A program made the position numbers and the translations under genes. The notes beneath the pieces are model-generated. The model saw nothing but the letters and a program-made list of their open reading frames with translations, had not been told where the DNA came from and did no database searches. A DNA stretch of 20,882 nucleotides. Origin: a virus. The DNA lies in IMG/VR virus record IMGVR_UViG_3300023178_000322, positions 1 to 20,882 of that record; one strand, 5' to 3'. Below are positions 1-6,156 of the stretch, one piece after another. Within the stretch, counting starts at the first letter, position 1, and each line of letters opens with the position of its first letter.

Positions 1-1
1 G

Positions 2-616
2 ACAGAGAAGGGACGGAAGTACTTCACTCCCGAAGGCAATGCCTACCCTTCCGTCACTACTGTTCTTTCTATACTAAATAAAGAAGCAATCCTCGCATGG
101 AGAAAACGTGTGGGGGATGCAGAAGCAAATAAGATTTCGAGTCAAGCGAGCAAACGTGGGACTGCAGTTCACAAACTCTGTGAGGACTATATCGACAATG
201 TCCCAGAGTACACTGCAAAACACATGCCCGCCAACATTATGACTTTCAACACACTTAAAACACTTCTTGATAAAAATCTAGACAATGTTTGGTTTCAAGA
301 AGCATTTCTTTACAGTGACATTTTGAAGTGCGCAGGACAAGTAGACTGCATTGCAGAGTGGGATGGAGAACTATCCATCATCGACTTTAAGACTTCTAAG
401 CGTGTAAAGAAAGAAAAAGACATTCTAAATTACTTTATGCAAATGAGTTTTTACGCTGCGGCGTTTTATGAAAGGACTGGTATCCCAGTTAAACAAGGTG
501 TGATCGTGATGTCTGTGGATGACTCCGAACCACTCGTGTTCAAGATCGATACATACGATTACTTGAAACACTTCAAAGCGGTAAGGGAAAGCTATGGAGA
601 ACTCTACGAAAGATGA
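2..616 (+). CDS. PD-(D/E)XK (Cas4/RecB-like) nuclease, 5' end outside window
   Basis: The reading frame is open from base 2 and runs to the stop at 614-616, so the N-terminus lies upstream of the window and the apparent GTG at 110 is internal. The visible protein starts with a YPSVTTVLS segment followed by a W and then SKRGTAVH, the pattern seen at the front of RecB/Cas4-type phage exonucleases. Further on come GQVDCIAE and then IIDFKTSK, which fit the metal-binding D and D/E-x-K of the PD-(D/E)XK fold, and a following FMQMSFYAAAF helix fits the Q-x3-Y motif. It probably degrades or processes DNA during takeover or recombination, but the substrate is not visible. Its end overlaps the small gene at 594. 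Family assignment is from motifs only. Confidence 0.82.
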   Translation, partial: TEKGRKYFTPEGNAYPSVTTVLSILNKEAILAWRKRVGDAEANKISSQASKRGTAVHKLCEDYIDNVPEYTAKHMPANIMTFNTLKTLLDKNLDNVWFQEAFLYSDILKCAGQVDCIAEWDGELSIIDFKTSKRVKKEKDILNYFMQMSFYAAAFYERTGIPVKQGVIVMSVDDSEPLVFKIDTYDYLKHFKAVRESYGELYER

Positions 617-677
617 GGTCCCAGAACGATGGGATGATCCGTGTGACGACTGTACACATTGGATCGGTAAAATATAA
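594..677 (+). CDS. 27-residue acidic protein with CxxxC, unknown
   Basis: This is a 27-codon frame starting at an ATG inside the 3' end of the nuclease gene and ending 8 nt before the next gene. It has a good purine-rich Shine-Dalgarno stretch (TAAGGGA) about 8 nt upstream. The peptide starts MENSTKDEVPERWDDP and carries a CDDC pair followed by THWIGKI. The acidic and Trp/Cys content looks like a real small phage protein rather than chance, and it bridges two genes in the same direction. Function unknown. It could be a spurious frame; the ribosome site and the fit between neighbours are the only support. Confidence 0.5.
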   Translation: MENSTKDEVPERWDDPCDDCTHWIGKI

Positions 678-685
678 GGAAGACA

Positions 686-895
686 ATGTTGAAGTATGAC
701 GAAAGACACGGCGGACCATTTGATAGGGGTAGCGCAGATAGTTACTATCGACGTGGGTTTGATCCACACTTCTATGAAGGCGCAACCTATCAGTCTAAAC
801 GTGTTGAAAAAGAGCAAATGACTGAGGAAGAAATTGAAGCATATAGGGCGGGATATATTGAAAATGAAGAACTTGGTCACTACAAAGAATATTGA
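686..895 (+). CDS. Conserved small phage protein, 69 aa, unknown function
   Basis: The ATG follows an AAGGA ribosome site 5 nt upstream. The protein begins MLKYDERHGGPFDRGSADSY, is rich in Gly, Tyr and Arg in its first half, then has a charged helix (MTEEEIEAYRAGY) and ends EELGHYKEY. I recall this kind of front end (KYDERHGGPFDRG) from unannotated small proteins of marine T4-like phages, which supports it being a real conserved gene. No catalytic motif, membrane segment or signal peptide is visible. It sits between the nuclease and another unknown gene, so its place suggests an accessory takeover role, but that is only inference. Confidence 0.78.
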   Translation: MLKYDERHGGPFDRGSADSYYRRGFDPHFYEGATYQSKRVEKEQMTEEEIEAYRAGYIENEELGHYKEY

Positions 896-920
896 TGATA
901 TCCTATTAATCGGAGAACAT

Positions 921-1328
921 ATGATCGAATTACCCAAACGACAAACAAGATATGTGATTGTCGACGACGAGAATGGTATTTTCTTGGGTACATATACTAT
1001 GGCAGATTTCAAACAAAAAATAGAAGAAGAGTTTTTAGGAGAAGACGAATACATCCCACCTTATGATTTGGATAGATCGTTTGCACTGTTTGCAAAAGAC
1101 AATCCCTTCTCAGTTCCAAGAGCCTGTTCGTTTGAGACAAGAGAAGAAGCACGAAGGTTTATTCTCGACTCTTTTGGGCCTACTGCCAAAAAACTTAGAC
1201 TGAAAACGGCACCAGTGCAAACCGCAAGTCTTTACCCAGATGTCGTCGATTTGATAAAGTCTGATTTAGGACACATGACTTTTGACATGTTAGATGGACT
1301 TGACATCCCCTCAAAATACCCACATTAA
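921..1328 (+). CDS. Unknown protein, 135 aa
   Basis: Upstream in-frame ATGs exist at 834 and 864, inside the previous gene, but the ATG at 921 has a CGGAGA ribosome site 4 nt away and avoids the long overlap, so I take it as the start (MIELPKRQTRYVIVDDENG). The protein has a beta-rich N-terminal part (YVIVDDENGIFLGTYTMADF), then a mixed helical part with SFETREEARRFILDSFG, and ends near DIPSKYPH. The order of strand-rich and helical parts suggests a small globular domain. I do not recognise the family. The gene is last in its cluster; a promoter for the next gene follows directly. Confidence 0.68.
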   Translation: MIELPKRQTRYVIVDDENGIFLGTYTMADFKQKIEEEFLGEDEYIPPYDLDRSFALFAKDNPFSVPRACSFETREEARRFILDSFGPTAKKLRLKTAPVQTASLYPDVVDLIKSDLGHMTFDMLDGLDIPSKYPH

Positions 1329-1357
1329 AAAAAAATACAATTATTTTAAAAAAGTGC

Positions 1358-1386
1358 TTGACTTTTGTTTTCAAATCATATATAGT
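1358..1386 (+). promoter_or_regulatory. Sigma70-type promoter for the DUF932 gene
   Basis: TTGACT (1358-1363), a 17-nt spacer and TATAGT (1381-1386), preceded by an A-tract of the type also seen at four other promoters in this window. Transcription would start near 1393, leaving a leader of about 35 nt with AGGAG before the ATG at 1429. Confidence 0.8.
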
Positions 1387-1428
1387 ATACGTGTAAATTG
1401 AGTTAAACATCCTGATAGGAGAATCATT

Positions 1429-2385
1429 ATGGCACACGAATTAGAGATCGTAAATGGTCAAGCACAGATGGCGTACCGTGAATCAAAAGGTCGCCCTTGG
1501 CACGGTCTAGGAACCCCAGTTCATGACTTCATGACACCTCAGATGATGATGGAGGCGGCAGGTCTAGATTGGGAAGTCGAGAAGGTCGACACATTCTATC
1601 GCTACAAAGGCGACAATCACGCAACTGGTCAACAAGCACTTGTCCGTTCCACAGACGGTAAGATTCTTACCCAAGTAGGACCAGGCTGGAATCCAGTACA
1701 GAACGCAGAGGCGTTCGAATTCTTCACAGAGTTTGTATCCAATGGTGATATGATCATGGATACTGCAGGTTCACTCAAAGGCGGTCAGATCGTCTGGGCA
1801 CTTGCAGATGTACGTGATGGTTTCTCACTGTTTGGTGGAGACGAAGTGAAGGGTTATCTTCTTTTCTCTAACCCACACCAGTACGGTAAAGCAATCGACA
1901 TCAAGTTCGTTATGGAACGTGTTGTCTGCAACAACACATTGACTGTGGCGTTGAACGAAAAGGGTATGCCTGGCGTTCGCATCAATCACCGTTCTCAGTT
2001 CAATGCGGATCTGGTAAAACAGACTCTTGGTATTGGACACAATAAAGTAGAACGTTTCAAAGAAGCTGCAGAGTTCCTTGGTTCAAAGAACTACCAGAAA
2101 CAAGAACTTCAGAACTTCTTGAAGAAGGTTTTCGGTGAGTCTACCAAAGAAGGTAAAGAACTTTCTCGTACTGCACAACGTGCATTGGAAGTCGTAGAGA
2201 CCCAGCCTGGCAACGAGTTCCGTCCTGGCACATGGTGGAATGCATACAATGCAGTAACCTACATGACAGACCACGAGTTGGGTCGTTCTGCAGACACTCG
2301 TATGACTTCTGCATGGTTTGGTGTCAACGCAAAACGTAAAGTTGACGCATTGAACACTGCATTGGAGTTTGCAGAAGCAGCATAA
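1429..2385 (+). CDS. DUF932 (phage/plasmid-like TIGR03299) protein
   Basis: A 318-residue protein starting MAHELEIVNGQAQMAYR, with a GGAGA ribosome site. It shows the usual DUF932 landmarks: PWHGLGTPV near residue 25, VGPGWNPVQN near residue 85, a central block with FSNPHQYGKAID and VMERVVCNNTL, and a C-terminal helix-rich part with FRPGTWWNAYNAVTYMTDH. The length is typical for the family. DUF932 proteins are common in phages and plasmids and have no settled biochemical role that I can name with confidence. Here the gene has its own strong promoter just upstream and a GC-rich hairpin just after the stop, so it is likely made early and in quantity as a single unit ahead of two tRNAs. Confidence 0.88.
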   Translation: MAHELEIVNGQAQMAYRESKGRPWHGLGTPVHDFMTPQMMMEAAGLDWEVEKVDTFYRYKGDNHATGQQALVRSTDGKILTQVGPGWNPVQNAEAFEFFTEFVSNGDMIMDTAGSLKGGQIVWALADVRDGFSLFGGDEVKGYLLFSNPHQYGKAIDIKFVMERVVCNNTLTVALNEKGMPGVRINHRSQFNADLVKQTLGIGHNKVERFKEAAEFLGSKNYQKQELQNFLKKVFGESTKEGKELSRTAQRALEVVETQPGNEFRPGTWWNAYNAVTYMTDHELGRSADTRMTSAWFGVNAKRKVDALNTALEFAEAA

Positions 2386-2386
2386 A

Positions 2387-2406
2387 AGTGGGGGGTAACC
2401 CCCACT
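2387..2406 (+). terminator. GC-rich hairpin after the DUF932 gene
   Basis: An 8-bp stem, AGTGGGGG paired with CCCCCACT, closes a GTAA (GNRA-type) tetraloop 2 nt past the stop codon. There is no U-run after it (TCAATATT follows), so it may be an mRNA 3' end stabiliser or a processing site before the tRNAs rather than a true intrinsic terminator. Confidence 0.5.
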
Positions 2407-2413
2407 CAATATT

Positions 2414-2498
2414 GCGGGTGCGCTACAGTTGGAGAGGTAGGCTGGTCTCCAAAACCAGTGCGTAAGCTAAGTGAGTTCGAATCTCACCACCTGTGCCA
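2414..2498 (+). tRNA. tRNA-Trp (anticodon CCA), atypical variable region
   Basis: The cloverleaf is visible: acceptor GCGGGTG with CACCTGT (two G-T wobbles), D-stem CTAC/GTAG, anticodon stem CTGGT/ACCAG around loop CTCCAAA, and T-arm GTGAG-TTCGAAT-CTCAC. Discriminator G and an encoded CCA follow. The anticodon at 2449-2451 is CCA, reading UGG. Two features are odd: the variable region between the anticodon and T stems is 12 nt (2459-2470) instead of the usual 4-5 for tRNA-Trp, and position 8 is C instead of U. It is likely cotranscribed with the next tRNA, 2 nt downstream. Confidence 0.85.
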
Positions 2499-2500
2499 AT

Positions 2501-2577
2501 CTTGGTGTGGCCTAGTCTGGTAAGGCGTCTGGTTTGGGACCAGAAGATCGCAGGTTCGAATCCTGCCACCAAGACCA
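2501..2577 (+). tRNA. tRNA-Pro (anticodon UGG)
   Basis: A regular 77-nt cloverleaf: acceptor CTTGGTG/CACCAAG, D-stem GCCT/AGGC, anticodon stem TCTGG/CCAGA with loop TTTGGGA (anticodon TGG at 2535-2537), a 5-nt variable loop, T-arm GCAGG-TTCGAAT-CCTGC, discriminator A and an encoded CCA end. It reads CCA and, by wobble, other Pro codons. Phage tRNAs of this type usually support translation of phage codon choices or replace cleaved host tRNAs. Confidence 0.95.
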
Positions 2578-2592
2578 ATTCAAGGATTTTCA

Positions 2593-3351
2593 ATGAGAGT
2601 ATTACTTACAGGACATAAAGGTTTTATTGGTTCTCACTTGCATCAACGTCTGATCGACAGAGAGATGGAAGTGATTGGTATTGACCTAAAAGAAGGTTGG
2701 GATCGGGATGGTATCAACAATTCGCAAGATCTTTTGAACTGCGAATTACCATCAGGTATGGATCTTATTATTCACCTTGCAGGTAAATCTGGGGTCCGTG
2801 AAAGTATTGAAGATCCATCGGCATACTGGCGCAACAACGTCGAAGTTTCAAAAAGAATATTTGAACGATACACTCGCACACGAATCCTTTATGCGAGTTC
2901 TTCCAGTATGTACGAACCAGAACTGAACCCTTATGCAGCGAGTAAATTTATCATAGAAGAAGCTGCAACCAAACATCCAAACAATCTTGGAATGCGATTT
3001 CATACAGTTTATTCTGATAAACCACGAAATGGAATGTTCCTTCAAAAACTGTTCGATGATGAACTAGAATATGTGACGACACATAGACGAGATTTCATAC
3101 ATATAGATGATCTATGTGATGCAATAGAAGTTTTGATCGATAACGAAATCGGTGGTGTTACTGACATAGGCACTGGGGATCCAGTGAAAATTTCTGAACT
3201 AGTCAAAGATAGAAATCTTCCAGTCAGATTATCAACACCAAATGAACGAGAGTTTACTTGCGCAGACATTACCAACTTAAGAGAGTTGGGATGGATACCA
3301 CAACATGATGTGAGAGATTTGGTATATGAACAAAAGAACAGCACAGACTGA
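2593..3351 (+). CDS. NAD-dependent epimerase/dehydratase (extended SDR), short form
   Basis: A 252-residue Rossmann protein. The N-terminus MRVLLTGHKGFIGSHL carries the GxxGxxG dinucleotide motif (G7, G10, G13), DL at residues 31-32 follows the second strand, HLAGKSGV (61-68) matches the usual HxAA/AG loop, and the catalytic pair fits Y114-x3-K118 with Ser/Thr-rich residues just before it. DFIHIDDLCDAI (167-178) is the typical late strand of nucleotide-sugar epimerases. It is shorter than the usual 310-340 residues, mainly in the substrate-binding half. It probably modifies a nucleotide sugar, perhaps for surface or DNA glycosylation; the substrate is not deducible. An AAGGA site precedes the ATG 15 nt after the tRNA. 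The end overlaps the next gene by 26 nt. Confidence 0.86.
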   Translation: MRVLLTGHKGFIGSHLHQRLIDREMEVIGIDLKEGWDRDGINNSQDLLNCELPSGMDLIIHLAGKSGVRESIEDPSAYWRNNVEVSKRIFERYTRTRILYASSSSMYEPELNPYAASKFIIEEAATKHPNNLGMRFHTVYSDKPRNGMFLQKLFDDELEYVTTHRRDFIHIDDLCDAIEVLIDNEIGGVTDIGTGDPVKISELVKDRNLPVRLSTPNEREFTCADITNLRELGWIPQHDVRDLVYEQKNSTD

Positions 3352-3982
3352 TACAAGAGAAAAGTTTGATCGATCTTTGATAGATCAAATACTAGAACAC
3401 TCAGGAGGCGCATTATACGCTATCACAGTCCCGCTTAAGAATGGAAGGAACATACTAACCTTTTCTACTATGACGTGGGACTGGCACGTCTTATATGACT
3501 GCAGATATAACGATACAGAAGAGATGTGGGAGAAGTGCATATCACTCTGGAAACGTGGTCAAGAAGACAAAAAATTGTCAACTCGTTTGAAAAAGACTAC
3601 TCAAAAAACTTGGGATTTGCTTGACGAGAAATGGAAAAAAGAACAGACAAAACAAAAACGTGCAGCTGCACGTGAAGAGAAAAAAATCCTCGCAGAGATG
3701 GAGAAACGTCGAGAAGAAGAAAAGTTACTCGCAGAACAACGTGCAGAAGAAAGAAAAAAAGAACGTGAAGAACGTGAATTAGAACTTGCACGGTTAGAGG
3801 CAGAAGAAGAAAAAGCTAAAAAGAAGAAAACACGTAAACCTCGTAAGACCACTAAATCAAAATCCAAACCCAAACCCAAATCCAAACCAAAAACGACAAC
3901 AACAAAATCTTCTGGTCGTAGTACGAAATGGAGAGACATGAAAGCGAAGATGGAACAAGGTACTCTTGACCAATTCATGTAA
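3326..3982 (+). CDS. Basic coiled-coil protein with possible sliding-clamp tail, 218 aa
   Basis: The ATG lies 26 nt inside the epimerase gene with a GAGAG site about 9 nt upstream. Residues 1-85 look globular (LYAITVPLKNGRNILTFST, TWDWHVLYDCRYND). Residues 90-165 form a long, highly charged heptad-type helix rich in Glu, Lys, Arg and Ala. Residues 165-195 are a Lys/Pro/Ser/Thr tail encoded by a low-complexity AAACCC-like run. The last eight residues are QGTLDQFM, which fits the QxxLxxF pattern of clamp-binding (PIP-like) peptides, found at the C-terminus of several polymerases and accessory factors. The basic tail suggests nucleic acid binding. Function is unknown; the clamp idea is inference from a short motif. 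Confidence 0.72.
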   Translation: MNKRTAQTDTREKFDRSLIDQILEHSGGALYAITVPLKNGRNILTFSTMTWDWHVLYDCRYNDTEEMWEKCISLWKRGQEDKKLSTRLKKTTQKTWDLLDEKWKKEQTKQKRAAAREEKKILAEMEKRREEEKLLAEQRAEERKKEREERELELARLEAEEEKAKKKKTRKPRKTTKSKSKPKPKSKPKTTTTKSSGRSTKWRDMKAKMEQGTLDQFM

Positions 3983-3991
3983 GGAGAACAA

Positions 3992-4429
3992 ATGTCAATT
4001 ATTCATAACCCAGTCGCAAATACACAGTCAGTGATTGATTATTTCCATAACGGAATTAGAACTGTTAACTATGTTTGCACTACAGATGTGTATCAAATAG
4101 AAACGAGCGAATACGTTTATTGTGATGTGTTTGTTCAATGGCCACGTCATGAAGCATATGGAAATCAATACTTTGGTTTTTATAGAGATGAAGGCGGAAA
4201 CGGACATGTGTGTAATGCAGATGAAGTTGAAAACTATCTCTTTGGTATGGTAGAAAATGATAATGGGGATTTGGTCTATTCTGCAAACACCATCGATTAC
4301 CAGTCATTCGATAATGGAAACTGGATTAGTGGTGGACGACATGACCTACAGTGGAACGGCGATATTAGTTACTATAAACTTGCAAATGGGGAGTTCTATG
4401 AAGTACGCATTGATGATGAAATTGGGTGA
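3992..4429 (+). CDS. Unknown protein, 145 aa
   Basis: A clear AAGGAG site sits 5 nt before the ATG. The protein starts MSIIHNPVANTQSVIDYFHN and is rich in Tyr, Asn and Asp, with predicted alternating beta strands (VYQIETSEYVYCDVFVQWP, ISYYKLANGEFYEVRIDDE). No signal peptide or membrane segment is visible. The high aromatic and acidic content is similar to other small proteins in this segment. I do not recognise a family. It overlaps the next gene by about 32 nt in another frame. Confidence 0.72.
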   Translation: MSIIHNPVANTQSVIDYFHNGIRTVNYVCTTDVYQIETSEYVYCDVFVQWPRHEAYGNQYFGFYRDEGGNGHVCNADEVENYLFGMVENDNGDLVYSANTIDYQSFDNGNWISGGRHDLQWNGDISYYKLANGEFYEVRIDDEIG

Positions 4430-4589
4430 GAGTGACTGGATTTATGTTACGGAAGATAAAGGTGGAAATTGTTGGGATCTTCATCCAGTGATTTATGAAA
4501 GTAAAGAACGTGCGGAACGTGCCGCAGCTATCTGGCGAAACCATGGTGCAAGTAATTGTAAAGTTGTTGAGTATTTGAGAGAAGTTTAA
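4398..4589 (+). CDS. Small unknown protein, 63 aa
   Basis: The frame is open from far upstream, but the ATG at 4398 has a GGGGAG ribosome site 4 nt upstream, while the upstream part would lie wholly inside the previous gene. The peptide starts MKYALMMKLGESDWIYVTED and has GGNCWDLHPVIYESKERAER and then AAIWRNHGASNCKVVEYL, which looks like a compact beta-alpha-beta fold. An alternative start is the MMKLG methionine at 4413. Function unknown. The next gene begins 1 nt after the stop. Confidence 0.62.
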   Translation: MKYALMMKLGESDWIYVTEDKGGNCWDLHPVIYESKERAERAAAIWRNHGASNCKVVEYLREV

Positions 4590-4590
4590 C

Positions 4591-4848
4591 ATGGCAATCG
4601 AAACTGAGAATGGTGAACCCATCATGCATGTCATTAGTGACGATGAAAAGAAACTCTTTGACAAGTTAAAGAAGATCGTGTTACACGCTAATGCAGAAAA
4701 GTATGAGGGTGTTTACTTTATCTGTGGTGAAACTGGTGAGAAAGATAGTTTGGGACTGCCAGAAGGTATTATGGTTTGTCCTGCATTTGGTCTAGATGGT
4801 TTTGCTTACTACAAAAAAGAGAAAGACTACACCGCTCCAGACTGGTAA
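4591..4848 (+). CDS. Conserved small phage protein, 85 aa, unknown function
   Basis: It starts MAIETENGEPIMHVISDDEK, directly after the previous stop, so it is probably translationally coupled. The middle has a Lys-rich helix (LFDKLKKIVLHANAEKYEG), then VYFICGETGEKDSLGLPEGI and MVCPAFGLDGFAYYKKEKDY. The VYFICGxxGEKDxxGLP block is one I recall from unannotated small proteins of marine T4-like phages. Two cysteines are too far apart for a clear metal site. No enzymatic motif is visible. Confidence 0.74.
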   Translation: MAIETENGEPIMHVISDDEKKLFDKLKKIVLHANAEKYEGVYFICGETGEKDSLGLPEGIMVCPAFGLDGFAYYKKEKDYTAPDW

Positions 4849-4849
4849 C

Positions 4850-5149
4850 ATGAACCTTGACGATTTCTTAGAAAATGATCAGGAATTGATTTCAAAACAA
4901 ATCAGACTCCGCATTCGACTTAGTGTGTTCGCTTATGCATATGAAATGTGCAACGAATCACTTATATCCGATGGGGAGTTTGATGCGTTGTGTCTACAGG
5001 TAGATCCCTCTATAGAGACAGGCAACGCAAAGATGGACAAGTTCTTTAAGGAAGAGTTCAACCCATCCACTGGTCAGTGGATACACAAACACCCCGAATT
5101 GACAGGGATAGTACATCTTTATAAGAAATATTATTTAAAAAAATCATAA
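4850..5149 (+). CDS. Small protein resembling NAD-dependent DNA ligase domain Ia
   Basis: The chosen ATG at 4850 follows the previous stop by 1 nt; the frame extends upstream but only inside the preceding gene. The 99-residue protein starts MNLDDFLENDQELISKQIRL. Residues about 22-50 (RIRLSVFAYAYEMCNESLIS followed by DGEFDALC) resemble the domain Ia helix-loop of LigA-type ligases, where Y-x-Y, ISDAEYD and L-x-x-E/V occur. No adenylation KxDG motif is present, so it cannot be a ligase itself. It might bind nicotinamide nucleotide or only share the fold. The remaining part has W, H and K residues without a clear motif. Confidence 0.68.
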   Translation: MNLDDFLENDQELISKQIRLRIRLSVFAYAYEMCNESLISDGEFDALCLQVDPSIETGNAKMDKFFKEEFNPSTGQWIHKHPELTGIVHLYKKYYLKKS

Positions 5150-5197
5150 GTCGTTGTTTTTTCACAACAAAAAAATTCATTTTTTTTCAAAAAAGGC

Positions 5198-5226
5198 TTG
5201 ACTTTCTCTTGTAGAAGCATTATATT
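5198..5226 (+). promoter_or_regulatory. Sigma70-type promoter for the 5261 cluster
   Basis: TTGACT (5198-5203), a 17-nt spacer and TATATT (5221-5226), with T-tract and A-tract DNA (TTTTCAAAAAA) directly upstream as at the other early-type promoters. The leader carries TATGTAA and a purine-rich AGAAAGAGAGA stretch before the ATG at 5261. Confidence 0.82.
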
Positions 5227-5260
5227 ATATATGTAACGTGATGAGAAAGAGAGATCTACT

Positions 5261-5569
5261 ATGAACATGAACCAAGCGATTGAAAAACTTATGATTGCAA
5301 TCAAAGACGATTACCGCAAAGGTAGTTGGCAAGACTTCATGATTGAAAGATTTGAGAACGGTTTGTCTTTTCAAGAAGGTCGTAAGTACATCAAAATCCT
5401 TAGCGGTGGCAGTGTTTGGGGTTTCATCGTGAAAGGTGAAGACAAGAAGTTCCAAGTCGGTGACATTCTGAAACCTGCGGGTTGGGCGACACCTACTCGT
5501 AATGCCGCTCGTGGTAACATCTTTGGTGACTACACCATTCGTTGGACTGGTCCTGAGTATTTGCGTTAA
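5261..5569 (+). CDS. Conserved phage protein, 102 aa, unknown function
   Basis: It starts MNMNQAIEKLMIAIKDDYRK; a second ATG at 5267 is an equal candidate start. A basic helical N-terminus is followed by a beta-rich domain with GRKYIKILSGGSVWGFIVKG, KKFQVGDILKPAGWATPTRN and ARGNIFGDYTIRWTGPEYLR. The KYIKI, GDILK and ARGNIF-WTGPxYL pattern is one I recall as widespread and unannotated in marine T4-like phages. It is the first gene after a strong promoter, so it is likely an abundant early product. No catalytic residues can be assigned. Confidence 0.82.
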   Translation: MNMNQAIEKLMIAIKDDYRKGSWQDFMIERFENGLSFQEGRKYIKILSGGSVWGFIVKGEDKKFQVGDILKPAGWATPTRNAARGNIFGDYTIRWTGPEYLR

Positions 5570-5579
5570 GAGGTACATG

Positions 5580-5786
5580 ATGAAATTTGGAACACTTATA
5601 ACAGGTTTGATGGTTGCAGCAATGTGTGGGTTTGGAACCTACGCATTTCTCACCGCAATGGAACTACCAGATGTCTGGTTTAGTTACTCTACAGGTGACT
5701 GTGTGCAGGTTCTAAACTATGCACAGGGAGATGAGTATTCTTGTGAAAATCTTCCCAAGCGTTTTTATCATGTGTGGGTAGAATAA
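5580..5786 (+). CDS. Small single-pass membrane protein, 68 aa
   Basis: Two ATGs lie in tandem at 5577 and 5580; I prefer 5580 because it leaves 6 nt to the AGAGG site. The N-terminus MKFGTLITGLMVAAMCGFGT continues to a hydrophobic stretch of about 22 residues, a signal anchor or uncleaved signal peptide. The remaining 40 residues (LPDVWFSYSTGDCVQVLNYA, then a CENLP segment) have two Cys and would face the periplasm. The stop overlaps the next start (TAATG), so the pair is probably coupled. Role unknown; an envelope effect on the host is possible. Confidence 0.72.
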   Translation: MKFGTLITGLMVAAMCGFGTYAFLTAMELPDVWFSYSTGDCVQVLNYAQGDEYSCENLPKRFYHVWVE

Positions 5787-6052
5787 TGAGAGATGCAGAC
5801 GTATGGGAACAGGGTATAGTCGATAACCCAACATCATATTCTGTGATTGCATTCACGCCTCAGAAGGGGTCGAGGGCGATGCCTGAGATCCTCACATTTG
5901 AAGAAGCATTCTCTTATGCAAAAGAGGTCTTAGAGATTGACAATCGTGTCAGATCGTGTATGATATACGCTGTCAATGAATATCGTAACCATGCAATGGT
6001 TGGTTCACTTCATCGACAGTCTGGATGGAAAGAAGTAGTGAGGAAAGTATGA
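5786..6052 (+). CDS. Unknown protein, 88 aa
   Basis: The ATG overlaps the previous stop by one base (TAATG). The protein starts MRDADVWEQGIVDNPTSYSV and continues with IAFTPQKGSRAMPEILTFEE, an alpha/beta pattern with helix FEEAFSYAKEVLE and strand RSCMIYAVNEYRNHAMVGSL. This resembles small single-domain phage proteins with a ferredoxin-like alternation, but I do not recognise the family. The end overlaps the next small gene by ATGA, showing a tightly coupled cluster. Confidence 0.74.
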   Translation: MRDADVWEQGIVDNPTSYSVIAFTPQKGSRAMPEILTFEEAFSYAKEVLEIDNRVRSCMIYAVNEYRNHAMVGSLHRQSGWKEVVRKV

Positions 6053-6156
6053 ATTACAATAAAGATGCAGTTGAAAAACAGATCCGTAAAGAAGGGATCA
6101 AAGGTAAAGAAGCAAAACTTATTCACGCACTGTTGAAAGGACGCTCGAATGGGTAG
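6049..6156 (+). CDS. Tiny basic protein, 35 aa
   Basis: An ATGA overlap with the preceding stop, a GAGGAAAG ribosome site and an 8-nt overlap with the next gene place this frame exactly in the gap. The peptide starts MNYNKDAVEKQIRKEGIKGK and continues EAKLIHALLKGRSNG; it is basic and helical. I recall similar small proteins (IKGKEAKLIHxLLKGR) from marine T4-like phages, which supports it being real. It could bind nucleic acid or a host protein; nothing more can be read from the sequence. Confidence 0.75.
   Translation: MNYNKDAVEKQIRKEGIKGKEAKLIHALLKGRSNG

Noticed and set aside
425-1054. Long minus-strand open frame
   Set aside because: It lies opposite three plus-strand genes with ribosome sites, has Cys/Ile/Phe-rich shadow composition and no promoter.
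3850-3900. AAACCC-like repeat as a possible CRISPR or origin repeat
   Set aside because: It has no regular spacers and encodes the Lys/Pro tail of the 3326 gene in frame.
3601-3978. Minus-strand open frame rich in Phe, Ser and Leu
   Set aside because: It is the complement of the Lys/Glu-rich coiled-coil gene; the composition is explained by that.
5150-5190. GTTGT/ACAAC hairpin as a terminator before the 5198 promoter
   Set aside because: The stem has only 5 bp and the run after it is A-rich rather than T-rich.
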